Shown here in pieces: positions 42,510 through 49,874 of a DNA stretch of 64,000 nt. The position numbers and the translations under genes were made by a program. The notes beneath the pieces were generated by a model, which saw only the letters and a program-made list of their open reading frames with translations, was not told the origin of the DNA and searched no databases. The DNA is from Pseudomonas sp. MH9.2. GTDB taxonomy: Bacteria > Pseudomonadota > Gammaproteobacteria > Pseudomonadales > Pseudomonadaceae. Each line of letters begins with the position of its first letter. Within the stretch, counting starts at the first letter, position 1. Location: contig NZ_CP133784.1 of the NCBI RefSeq assembly GCF_034353875.1, forward strand, positions 4,058,501-4,122,500, in the 5' to 3' direction.

Positions 42510-44759
42510 TCAGGCTTTGACGGCTTTACGAGCCGTGACTGATTTGTTGATGCTGTTGGCAACGCCAGTCAGTTGATCCACTGAGTGCAACAGCGGTAAG
42601 AGATCGACTGGTGGGCGCGTGACAACGTTAGCCAGAGCGTCGAGCGACTCAGGGATCCTGATCAGCATTTCTGAGACTTTGCCGTAGCGCTGATCAAGGG
42701 AGACCATGCGCTGCCCACTTTCAGACACGGCTTTAAGGCCACGGATAATGTCCTTGGACAATTTCTCCACGACGCCCTGGATCGCCAGGATGTTCTCATT
42801 CAGGTTTTCACTGACCATTTCGAACTCTAAAGTGGTCTTTTTCTGGGCGGTGGCGGTCTCCTTCATGTTGGTGGCGACCTCGTCCATAGCACTGCTTACC
42901 GTGCTGGACATGGTGTCGATAGCGTCGGAAATATTCCCAGTTGCCTCTCCCAGGCTAGTTGTCATGTTGACCAGGTTGGTGCCGAAGTCTTGGTTCATTT
43001 TCTTGATATTGGAGCCTAGATCTGTCTTGACGGCTTCCATTACCTCGCCAAGTTTTGTGGTTGCGCTTTCCAGTTGTGCGCCCATGTCGTTCAAGTTGTC
43101 GCTGAAGTCCTTGTTCATAGTGGCCAAGGTGCTGTTCAAATCAGCTTTGACGCCGTTCATGACTTCCGTCATCTGGCCGTTCAATGCACTCACTACTACT
43201 TGAAGTTCAGCGGCGGACTGCCCTACCTTGATGGCCGCGTCGCCCATCGTCTCGCCTGCGGTTTGCAGGGCTTGCAGGTTGTCGCGGCTGCTGTCGGTGA
43301 ATTCGGTCAGCGCCTGTTCGGTACGTTTACCCGAGGTGGCTATCTCACTTAGAACGTCTTTCGCCTCGCGATTGATCTGCAGACTATCGGAGTGGCTTTG
43401 CAACAACGCACCAATCCCCCCAGTTACGCCGGCGATGCTGGTATCGAGCCCCGCGAAGCCTGTTTGCAGATGCTGATTACTGCTGTCGGCAAAGGCGCTC
43501 ATCGCCTGTTCAGTGCGCTGAGTGGTGTTGGCGATTTCGCGGACAATAGCCTGCCCCTCGCGGGCAATCTGATGGCCGTCGCCATCACTCTGTAGGAGTG
43601 CACCAATGCCTTCCGTCACACCCGCAACACTGCTATTCAGGCCGTTGAAACCCGCCTGCAGTTGGTCGCGATTGCTGCTGGCGTACTCTCCCAGTATTTG
43701 CTCAGTGCGCTGAGTGGTGTTGGCGATTTCGCGGACAATAGCCTGCCCCTCGCGGGCAATCTGATGGCCGTCGCCATCACTCTGTAGGAGTGCACCAATG
43801 CCTTCCGTCACACCCGCAACACTGCTATTCAGGCCGTTGAAACCCGCCTGCAGTTGGTCGCGATTGCTGCTGGCGTACTCTCCCAGTATTTGCTCAGTGC
43901 GCTGAGTGGTGTTGGCGATTTCGCGGACAATAGCCTGCCCCTCGCGGGCAATTTGCTGACTATCGGTCTCGCTTTGCAGCAAGGCGCTGATGCCGTGCGC
44001 TACACCACTGATGTTGGTGTTCAGGCTGTCGAAGCCAGATTGGAGAATTTGCCGTTGTTCGGCGTTAGTACCCTGACGACTTTCCGCCTGCTCCCGCCAC
44101 AGCACCTTCATGGTGTCTGCCTGTTTGCCGACCACACCGGCCATGTACTTGGCAGCGCTGGTGATGCAGTTATGGAGGAAAGCATCGTGAGCGATGCGGG
44201 CGGCTTCTCGCTGTTGCTCAGAGGTTGCCATTTCTTTCTTGACCTCTGTAATGCACCAGGTTAGACGGCGGCTCTCATAACCAAGGAGCAGGTCCCACAC
44301 CTTCAACAGAATGAAGGCCATGATGCCCCAGGTGGAGGTTTTGAACTTGGTGCCCAGCCCCTGCATCATGGCGGTCATGTCCTGCATGGCGCCGCCCATG
44401 GCGCCCACGGAAGCATTGCCACTTTTCTGCAGAATGGTCGATGCATGATCCAGGGCCATTCCCAAGCCAAGGAAGGTTCCCAGCAAGCCGACCACCAAGA
44501 GCATCCCCGGCATGATGCCCGCGATTTTCTCGGCAGTGGTCGAGACCGCTTCACTCAGGTCGTGGATCGAACCATGATCCGCTTGCAGTCCCGACGAGCC
44601 CAATTTGCCCCCCAGCCACTTTTTTTTCCAATTGGTTTTGTTAGCCCGTAGAGCCACCATCAGACAAGTCAGGAAGGTCACGCCCGTGATGAAAAGGAAA
44701 AACCCCATCTGTAGTGGTTCGAGTCGAGGCAGCAAAAAGCTCACTAATTCGCTATTCAC
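42510..44759 (-). CDS. zorA: ZorA-like MotA/TolQ/ExbB channel with long coiled tail
   Basis: 749 residues: three membrane helices (about 19-37, 82-103 with M-P-G-M-L-L-V-V-G-L-L-G-T-F-L-G, and 142-161) of the MotA/TolQ/ExbB proton channel, followed by a 580-residue cytoplasmic helical tail. Long tails of this kind are typical of ZorA. Residues 270-420 contain a 64-residue unit repeated almost three times, identical at DNA level, and the rest of the tail is full of heptad-like Thr/Ala/Leu patterns. The start overlaps the stop of the preceding 411-residue gene by four bases (ATGA). The tail probably transmits motor rotation to the cytoplasmic effector. Confidence 0.8.
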   Translation of the reverse strand: MNSELVSFLLPRLEPLQMGFFLFITGVTFLTCLMVALRANKTNWKKKWLGGKLGSSGLQADHGSIHDLSEAVSTTAEKIAGIMPGMLLVVGLLGTFLGLGMALDHASTILQKSGNASVGAMGGAMQDMTAMMQGLGTKFKTSTWGIMAFILLKVWDLLLGYESRRLTWCITEVKKEMATSEQQREAARIAHDAFLHNCITSAAKYMAGVVGKQADTMKVLWREQAESRQGTNAEQRQILQSGFDSLNTNISGVAHGISALLQSETDSQQIAREGQAIVREIANTTQRTEQILGEYASSNRDQLQAGFNGLNSSVAGVTEGIGALLQSDGDGHQIAREGQAIVREIANTTQRTEQILGEYASSNRDQLQAGFNGLNSSVAGVTEGIGALLQSDGDGHQIAREGQAIVREIANTTQRTEQAMSAFADSSNQHLQTGFAGLDTSIAGVTGGIGALLQSHSDSLQINREAKDVLSEIATSGKRTEQALTEFTDSSRDNLQALQTAGETMGDAAIKVGQSAAELQVVVSALNGQMTEVMNGVKADLNSTLATMNKDFSDNLNDMGAQLESATTKLGEVMEAVKTDLGSNIKKMNQDFGTNLVNMTTSLGEATGNISDAIDTMSSTVSSAMDEVATNMKETATAQKKTTLEFEMVSENLNENILAIQGVVEKLSKDIIRGLKAVSESGQRMVSLDQRYGKVSEMLIRIPESLDALANVVTRPPVDLLPLLHSVDQLTGVANSINKSVTARKAVKA
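43511..43966. repeat. 192-bp tandem repeat inside the ZorA-like tail
   Basis: Bases 43511-43702 and 43703-43894 are identical; a third copy matches up to about 43951 before diverging. The unit codes 64 residues, so the reading frame is kept. The exact identity implies a recent duplication. Confidence 0.95.
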
Positions 44760-45991
44760 AGGCTCACCTCAACTTCTTGGAAAGCCGCCTCGGTTCGCGC
44801 AAGGCAGTCATTTTCAAAAATGTTGCCGAAGTCGACCAGCAGTGCTTGCTCGTCCTCGGTCAGCGATGCCCATTTCAAGTCCTGTTTAGCGCAGCGCGCG
44901 ATCAGCGAGCCGACTTCTTCGCTACGATCGGCAAGGTATTCCTGGTCATCGGCAATCAACTGCTGCTCATCTTTTTCCAGCAGTTGGAGAAAGCCTTCTG
45001 ACGCGTAGACGTAGTAGCGTTTTTCTCGAATGCTGACATCAAGGCTCTCAAGTCGCTTGCTGTCTCGACTCAAATTGCGCTCCAGGTCGTTGAGCACTAC
45101 TTGTTCTTCCGCGCTCAGTGCTTCGGTGCGGCTGGCCATGGATATGCGCTTGGCCAGCACCTTGTCACGGGCCAGCTCTTGGTTGAGCTTTTTCCACAGC
45201 ACCTCAAGCCTGCGCAGATCCGCGCCCCATGCCAAGGTCATTTCCTCGAAGACGAATGGCACGACTGGCTTGCCGAAATGTAGGGTGGTGAGTTCGTTGA
45301 GGGTTTGAGTTTGTTCGAGGGTCAATGTCGGTTTCTCGTCTAGCAGGCTAGTAGAGATATCCATCAACGCGACCATGTCCCCATCAACATCGGTTAGCTT
45401 CTCGATTGACGTCATGCGTCTCTCGTAGAACTTCAGCAATTTTTGCGCAGCACGGATACGCAGGTAGTGGTTGAAGTCAGCGAATTGTTCACTGCTCACC
45501 ACGCGCTGGATCTTGGCCTTGGTCAGCAAGTATGAGTTTATGAGCTCAGCGATTTTCAGCGCACCGCGTTCCTCTGATGGCACCTGATGGGCGCCTTCCT
45601 TGAATGTCTGGGCGCGCGCTTCAGCTTCTTTGATTTCGATGTCGTTAAGCACCTTCTCCCTAAGATCCTTGGCGGATTTGATGACCCAATCGATGGCCTG
45701 CTTCAGCTTGGCCATCAACGGGTGGCTCTCAATGTTCTCGAGAAAACCCAAGACCTTTTCCAGACCCAGCGCCATGGTCTTGACGATGGGCCATGGAGCG
45801 AGGCCGGCCAGAGTAGTCAAGGCAACTCGTGCATGGGCGAGATAAGGCTTTACCGATTGCCAGATGTTCTTCACATCGCCCACAAAGGTTTCTGCCTTGT
45901 CGGCTAGCCAATTGACGGTGGCGACGGCTTTCTCCTTTACCGTTTCGTAAATGGAGGACGCTGTTGATTTGACCCAATTCCATAGACCCAT
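44756..45991 (-). CDS. unrecognised helical protein of the Zorya-like operon
   Basis: I do not recognise this 411-residue protein. Its N terminus is amphipathic (M-G-L-W-N-W-V-K-S-T-A-S-S-I-Y), the region to residue 120 has helical and mildly hydrophobic segments (V-A-L-T-T-L-A-G-L-A-P-W-P-I near 57), and the remainder looks like a long charged coiled coil. No nuclease, helicase or nucleotide-binding motif is visible. It sits 11 bases after the AAA+ gene and overlaps the ZorA-like start by four bases, so it belongs to the same operon. It takes the place held in known Zorya types by ZorC/ZorD or ZorE. The proposed third Zorya type has ZorF and ZorG; whether this is ZorF cannot be decided here. 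Confidence 0.6.
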   Translation of the reverse strand: MGLWNWVKSTASSIYETVKEKAVATVNWLADKAETFVGDVKNIWQSVKPYLAHARVALTTLAGLAPWPIVKTMALGLEKVLGFLENIESHPLMAKLKQAIDWVIKSAKDLREKVLNDIEIKEAEARAQTFKEGAHQVPSEERGALKIAELINSYLLTKAKIQRVVSSEQFADFNHYLRIRAAQKLLKFYERRMTSIEKLTDVDGDMVALMDISTSLLDEKPTLTLEQTQTLNELTTLHFGKPVVPFVFEEMTLAWGADLRRLEVLWKKLNQELARDKVLAKRISMASRTEALSAEEQVVLNDLERNLSRDSKRLESLDVSIREKRYYVYASEGFLQLLEKDEQQLIADDQEYLADRSEEVGSLIARCAKQDLKWASLTEDEQALLVDFGNIFENDCLARTEAAFQEVEVSL

Positions 45992-46001
45992 GATTCGCTC
46001 C

Positions 46002-46967
46002 TCAGCTGACGCCCAATAACGTACGTGCTGCTTCCAATGTTGGTGTGTTGGTTTTGCCGCTGTGTGTCTGCATCCGCATCTGCGCCATGGCAGTGGCGAC
46101 TTGTTCGATGGCGTCCTGCAAATGAGCCTGCGCCAACGCAGGCTGCCCGGGTACTCGCACTGCCTTTGCCAACGCCAGGCGCATGCAGGTACGCATCTCG
46201 CGCCCTGACAACCCTGCCGACAGTAGCGTTGCCGAGTTCAGTAGCGTCTCCCGATCTTCAGCCAGCGGGATACCCGGCACCAGCAGCTTTGCCCAAATAG
46301 CTTGACGCTCCGGCTCGCCCGGCAGCTCGAAGCCAACGTGTTGAGATATACGGCTAACGAACGCAGCGTCGTAGTTCTTGGCAAAGTTAGTCGCAAAGAT
46401 GACCACGCCTTCATGTCGCTCTAGCTCGATCAGTAAGGTCGAACGCATGGCGTTTACTTCGTTATCAATGCCCTGAGTGACAGAGGACAAACGCTTGCCT
46501 AGCAAGGTGTCTGCTTCATCGAAAAACAACACCGCGCCTTCGGCTTGTGCACTGCGGAACACGGCCGCAATGTTCTTGGAGGTGTCGCCCATGAACTTGC
46601 TTTCCAGGTCGGCAATACTCACCAGCATGATCTTCTTGCCCAGACTGCCGGCAAAAGCCTCCGCAGTGAGGGTTTTCCCTGTGCCAGGAGGGCCATAGAA
46701 ATTAAGGATCGTGCCTTTGCCGGCCGGGTCCGCGGCCGCGAAGCCCCATTCGATATAGATCGTCCTGTAGTGCTCGATCTTGGCGACGGCCTCAGCTAGT
46801 TGCTGCTTCAGATCGTCCGACATCACAACGTCGCGCTCTAGGGTGAAGCGAGGTTCGACACAGCGAAATTCCGTTTTGGCCATGGCAGGCGCTGGCGCCG
46901 GCTCTGGGTCTAAACCTTCAAGAAAGCTAGGGCGTATTTTGTTGCGCAGGTAATCATTCGATGCCAT
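46002..46967 (-). CDS. AAA+ ATPase of the Zorya-like operon
   Basis: A 321-residue classical AAA+ ATPase with one core: Walker A G-P-P-G-T-G-K-T (residues 92-99), Walker B F-F-D-E-A-D (148-153), sensor 1 Asn in F-A-T-N-F (191-195), arginine-finger region S-R-I-S-Q-H (205-210) and a C-terminal lid with L-S-G-R-E-M-R. The N terminus is a short Pro-rich linker without a known domain. It is the first gene of the four-gene operon. A pore-loop-like segment L-E-S-K-F-M-G near residue 121 suggests a remodelling or threading machine rather than a DNA enzyme. This may be ZorG of the proposed third Zorya type, but that is not established here. Confidence 0.8.
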   Translation of the reverse strand: MASNDYLRNKIRPSFLEGLDPEPAPAPAMAKTEFRCVEPRFTLERDVVMSDDLKQQLAEAVAKIEHYRTIYIEWGFAAADPAGKGTILNFYGPPGTGKTLTAEAFAGSLGKKIMLVSIADLESKFMGDTSKNIAAVFRSAQAEGAVLFFDEADTLLGKRLSSVTQGIDNEVNAMRSTLLIELERHEGVVIFATNFAKNYDAAFVSRISQHVGFELPGEPERQAIWAKLLVPGIPLAEDRETLLNSATLLSAGLSGREMRTCMRLALAKAVRVPGQPALAQAHLQDAIEQVATAMAQMRMQTHSGKTNTPTLEAARTLLGVS

Positions 46968-47437
46968 AGGTTTGAGCCTTTGATCGATCAGGAATACTGG
47001 TTGTGGGGTGTGGTTTCAGGTACTGACTGAGTGTTGCGCAAGCGGCCGACATCTTGCGTCGCGAGTAGTGATGCGCAGGATTTAAAGAGCCGGGAAGGGG
47101 CTTGGCTAGGGGCAAGAGACACGTCCGTGTATGAGAGGCTGGGTTGCAACCTCATAATTAGCTGACTTGTTGGCTTCTATCGGCGCTAGGTGGGTAAGCT
47201 TTAGCGGGGATTGCTTAGGTGTGGAGATCACGCGGGGATAGATGGGGCGCCACAGCCAAAGCTATGGGGGCCACACCCATCGCCTAACGTCGCCACCTAA
47301 GACAAGTGCCTGAAGCATCCTCAATGCTCAATGCCTCCGGGGTACCGATTCAAGATGACCGTCAGGCCAGTACATCTATCTCCAACTGCCACATCTACCG
47401 ATTGCTGTCATTGAGACAGGATTCTTAATGTTGGATT
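46968..47437. other. gap between AAA+ gene and integrase
   Basis: No gene is supported in these 470 bases. The promoter of the Zorya-like operon must lie near 46970-47100 on the minus strand, but no clear -35/-10 pair stands out. Inverted fragments around 47190 and 47300 (TAGGTGG and CCACCTA) could form a long-range stem. Confidence 0.35.
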
Positions 47438-48706
47438 TCAGCGTACTGATACTATTCTCAGGCCTCTGGCTCCTTGAATAGCTGACACCGATAAGTTGCC
47501 GGTAGCGGCCTGCTGAATGTGCTCACTCCACCAAGCCATCATCGGCCTTCTTCTCTCAATGTAATCCGCTCGGTTGTAAGCGCTGCGCACCTCGTCCTTA
47601 TCCACGTGAGCAAGTGCAACCTCAATCAATTCGGGGTCCCACCCCTGTTCGTTCAGGATAGTACTGGCCATGGAGCGCATGCCGTGGCTCACCAATCGAC
47701 CTTCAAAGCCCATACGTTTCAGGGCCATGTTTGCTGTCTGGCTGTTGCAATGATCCCGTGGGTCTCTGTCTGCCGGGAACACGTACTCTCTATGGCCGCT
47801 GTAGGGCTTGATCGTCTCTAGCAGAGCAAGTGCGTGTTCGGTCAGCGGTATGACGTGAGCACGTCGCTTCTTCATACGCTCCGCCGGGATCGTCCAGGTT
47901 TTCTTGTCGAGGTCGATGTCGGCCCAGGAAGTCGTCGCGGCTTCCGCAGGGCGGGTCATGGTGTGAAGTTGCCATTCGATCAGGCAGCGTGTCGTTCTTT
48001 TTATGCTCGCATTGGCAATGGCGACCATCAGTTCCGGCAGTTCTTCAGGGCGGAGGGCTGCCATGTTCTGCTTTTTCGGCTTCTTGAAAACGGCCCGAAT
48101 GCCGCTGAGCGGATTGGCAAAGATCATTCCCGAGTTCACACCGTAGGTCATGATCTCGTTGAGTCGTTGGGTCAGTCGCTTCACTGTCTCCAGGCTACCT
48201 TTGGTTTCCAAAGGGCGCAGCAGTTCGATGACCATCGGGGCATTGATCTGCGAGATAGGTGTTGTTCCCAGCGATGGAAAGACATGCAGCGTGAGCGAGC
48301 GCCAGATGTCCTCGGCATAAGCCTGAGTGACCGAATCCTTTTTCAGTTCAAACCAGGCAGACGCCACGTTCTCGAATGTGTGCTCGGTTGCCTGTCTTTT
48401 TGTCTGCTCCAGCTCGCTACGTTGTTCTTTCGGGTCGATGCCCTGAGCGAGAAGCTCTCTGGCTTCGACAGTTTTCTTCCTGGCTTGAGCGAGCGAGAGT
48501 TCTGGGTAGGTGCCGAGGCCCATATTGATGCGGTTTTTGGTAATCGGCTGCCGGTAGTTGAAGTTCCATAGCGTAGAGCCATTGACCCTCACGCGCAGCT
48601 GTAAGCCGTCGCCATCGCTGAGGACGTAGTCCTTGTCTTTCGGCTTTACCGCTTTGAGCTGGCGGTCAGAGAGGCGGGTGGCTTGGGCGCACATGAGGTG
48701 TTCCAT
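47438..48706 (-). CDS. P4-type tyrosine integrase
   Basis: A 422-residue phage P4-like tyrosine recombinase. The N-terminal DUF4102-type domain starts with L-S-D-R-Q-L-K-A-V-K-P and is followed by the arm-binding Y-R-Q-P-I and A-R-E-L-L-A-Q-G-I-D-P. Catalytic residues are Arg in M-T-R-P-A-E, His-x-x-Arg in S-H-G-M-R, His in L-A-H-V-D and Tyr in A-Y-N-R-A-D-Y. The frame runs on through the attachment repeat, but ATG 48706 (or 48694) is the likely start. The gene lies next to the ssrA 3' end, as usual for islands that use this site. Confidence 0.9.
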   Translation of the reverse strand: MEHLMCAQATRLSDRQLKAVKPKDKDYVLSDGDGLQLRVRVNGSTLWNFNYRQPITKNRINMGLGTYPELSLAQARKKTVEARELLAQGIDPKEQRSELEQTKRQATEHTFENVASAWFELKKDSVTQAYAEDIWRSLTLHVFPSLGTTPISQINAPMVIELLRPLETKGSLETVKRLTQRLNEIMTYGVNSGMIFANPLSGIRAVFKKPKKQNMAALRPEELPELMVAIANASIKRTTRCLIEWQLHTMTRPAEAATTSWADIDLDKKTWTIPAERMKKRRAHVIPLTEHALALLETIKPYSGHREYVFPADRDPRDHCNSQTANMALKRMGFEGRLVSHGMRSMASTILNEQGWDPELIEVALAHVDKDEVRSAYNRADYIERRRPMMAWWSEHIQQAATGNLSVSAIQGARGLRIVSVR

Positions 48707-48715
48707 GACATCAAT

Positions 48716-48767
48716 TGGTATTCCAAAAATTACCACTGAAGGGCTTGGAATACCATCTGGAATACCC
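48716..48767. repeat. TTGGAATACCA sites at right island end
   Basis: Three copies of the 11-base unit seen at the left end: inverted at 48716-48726, direct at 48745-48755, and with two differences (CTGGAATACCC) at 48757-48767. They lie between the integrase start and the right junction, where integrase arm sites and the int promoter are expected. Confidence 0.55.
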
Positions 48768-48827
48768 GATGACGTGGATTGTGTCGGACGCCCATGGACG
48801 CTAATAGACGCTAAAGCCTTGATTTTT

Positions 48828-48868
48828 CTGGATTTCAGGCACAAAAAAAGACGTCCGTGGACGTCTTT
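48828..48868 (-). terminator. right junction repeat containing the ssrA terminator
   Basis: Identical to 14880-14920. It contains the inverted repeat AAAGACGTCC-AC-GGACGTCTTT with a following T-run on the minus strand, so it is also the intrinsic terminator of ssrA, 11 bases past its 3' end. Confidence 0.9.
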
Positions 48869-48879
48869 AGATGTAAAAG

Positions 48880-49273
48880 TGGTGGAGCCGGGGGGATTTG
48901 AACCCCCGTCCGCCAGTACTCCGCTTTCGGGACTACATGCTTAGCCGTGTCTATTAAGTTAACCCTCAGCGGCCCGACGGGCAGGGTGCATTGGGCGAGC
49001 TGTGTAATTTTTAGCCGATTCGTCCACAACATACTGCACGGCGATTCTGTTCTATATGACAATCACTTCGGGTTTACAGACATCCCCTAGTGATTGCTGG
49101 CGCCGAAGCGACCAGGAGGGAAGGGCTAAGGCTGCTTACGCAGCGAGAGCGTATTCCCCGTAGGTTTCGTCATTGGCAACTATAAGAAGTTGCAACAGTG
49201 GATTTACGAGTTCTGTTACCAACTCGGCATGCCCCTAGAGTTTCGCGACCGGCGTCGAATCCTAATCGGCCCC
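48880..49273 (-). ncRNA. ssrA: tmRNA
   Basis: A 394-nucleotide tmRNA: 5' end GGGGCCGATTAGGATTCGAC at 49273, 3' end GTTCAAATCCCCCCGGCTCC-ACCA closing the tRNA-like acceptor at 48880. The tag frame at 49177-49136 reads ANDETYGEYALAA then TAA, the Pseudomonas tag, with the resume codon GCC at 49177-49175. It rescues stalled ribosomes together with SmpB, whose gene is at 58809. Its 3' end is the attachment site of the genomic island; the intact copy is at the integrase side. Confidence 0.97.
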
Positions 49274-49359
49274 AATTACAACTGCTCTAGCAGTCAAGCG
49301 GTGAGTCTACCTCAATGCAGGGAGGACGTCGACTTTCTGTCAGGCGATGGGGTGAAACA

Positions 49360-49379
49360 GGCCAGCCCCAGGGCTGGCC
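49360..49379 (-). terminator. hairpin after the small exported-protein gene
   Basis: Perfect 9-base arms GGCCAGCCC/GGGCTGGCC with a two-base loop, 12 bases after the stop of the minus-strand gene at 49392. Only a short T-run (TGTTTC) follows on that strand. Confidence 0.65.
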
Positions 49380-49391
49380 TTGGCAATGCTT

Positions 49392-49661
49392 TTACCTGTC
49401 CTCACCCTTGTCAGCCTCTTCCAACGCCTTTTCGGTCAGCTCGATGCATTTTTTATTGTCGCCAGCCGCTTTTGCGGCCATGGCTTCCTTTTGCGCCTCC
49501 TTGAGGCTCATCAGGGTGTCGTCGCCCATGTCGGTCGCGCCGGTGGTCAGGTCATCTTTGATCTGCTGCAGATTGGCGTCGCACAGATCATCAGCGGCAA
49601 ATGCCGGGGAAGCCAACAGGGCGGCGGTGAGGAACAATCCAGTGAGTGCAGTGCGCTTCAT
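49392..49661 (-). CDS. small exported protein, 89 aa
   Basis: Signal peptide (K-R-T-A-L-T-G-L-F-L-T-A-A-L-L-A then A-F-A-A cleavage near residue 22), followed by a 67-residue helical, acidic and Lys-rich mature part with two cysteines (D-L-C-D-A and K-K-C-I-E) that could form a disulfide in the periplasm. A conserved hypothetical of Pseudomonas beside ssrA; the function is unknown. AGGAGA precedes ATG 49661 and a hairpin follows the stop. Confidence 0.7.
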   Translation of the reverse strand: MKRTALTGLFLTAALLASPAFAADDLCDANLQQIKDDLTTGATDMGDDTLMSLKEAQKEAMAAKAAGDNKKCIELTEKALEEADKGEDR

Positions 49662-49874
49662 GTGTGTCTCCTTAGCCTGTGGACTCGGGATGGACGGTCT
49701 ATGAGGCCGATGGCCCGAGCGCTGTGGTAAGCCCGGTTCACTTCTGGAGAGGGCTTGAATAGATTGACTCTGGCGTAACGCCGGGGTTCTATTTTTTCTT
49801 GAGTTGTCTGTGAAAAAGCCATTCTTGCGACGTCTGGCGTCCTGACGGGGCGTGTGGGCCCCGTCAGGGAGGTT

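Noticed and set aside
43511..43966. Tandem repeat as a CRISPR array
   Set aside because: Units are 192 bp, contiguous without spacers, and stay in frame within a coding gene.
41845..46967. Zorya type I or II
   Set aside because: No ZorC/ZorD helicase and no HNH (ZorE) motif found in the two partner proteins.
48707..48844. N-terminal extension of the integrase
   Set aside because: The open frame runs through the attachment repeat and the terminator, has no ribosome site, and the protein family begins near the ATGs at 48706/48694.
48880..48915. A tRNA gene at the right island end
   Set aside because: The T-arm and CCA belong to ssrA; the 5' end and tag frame of tmRNA are complete.
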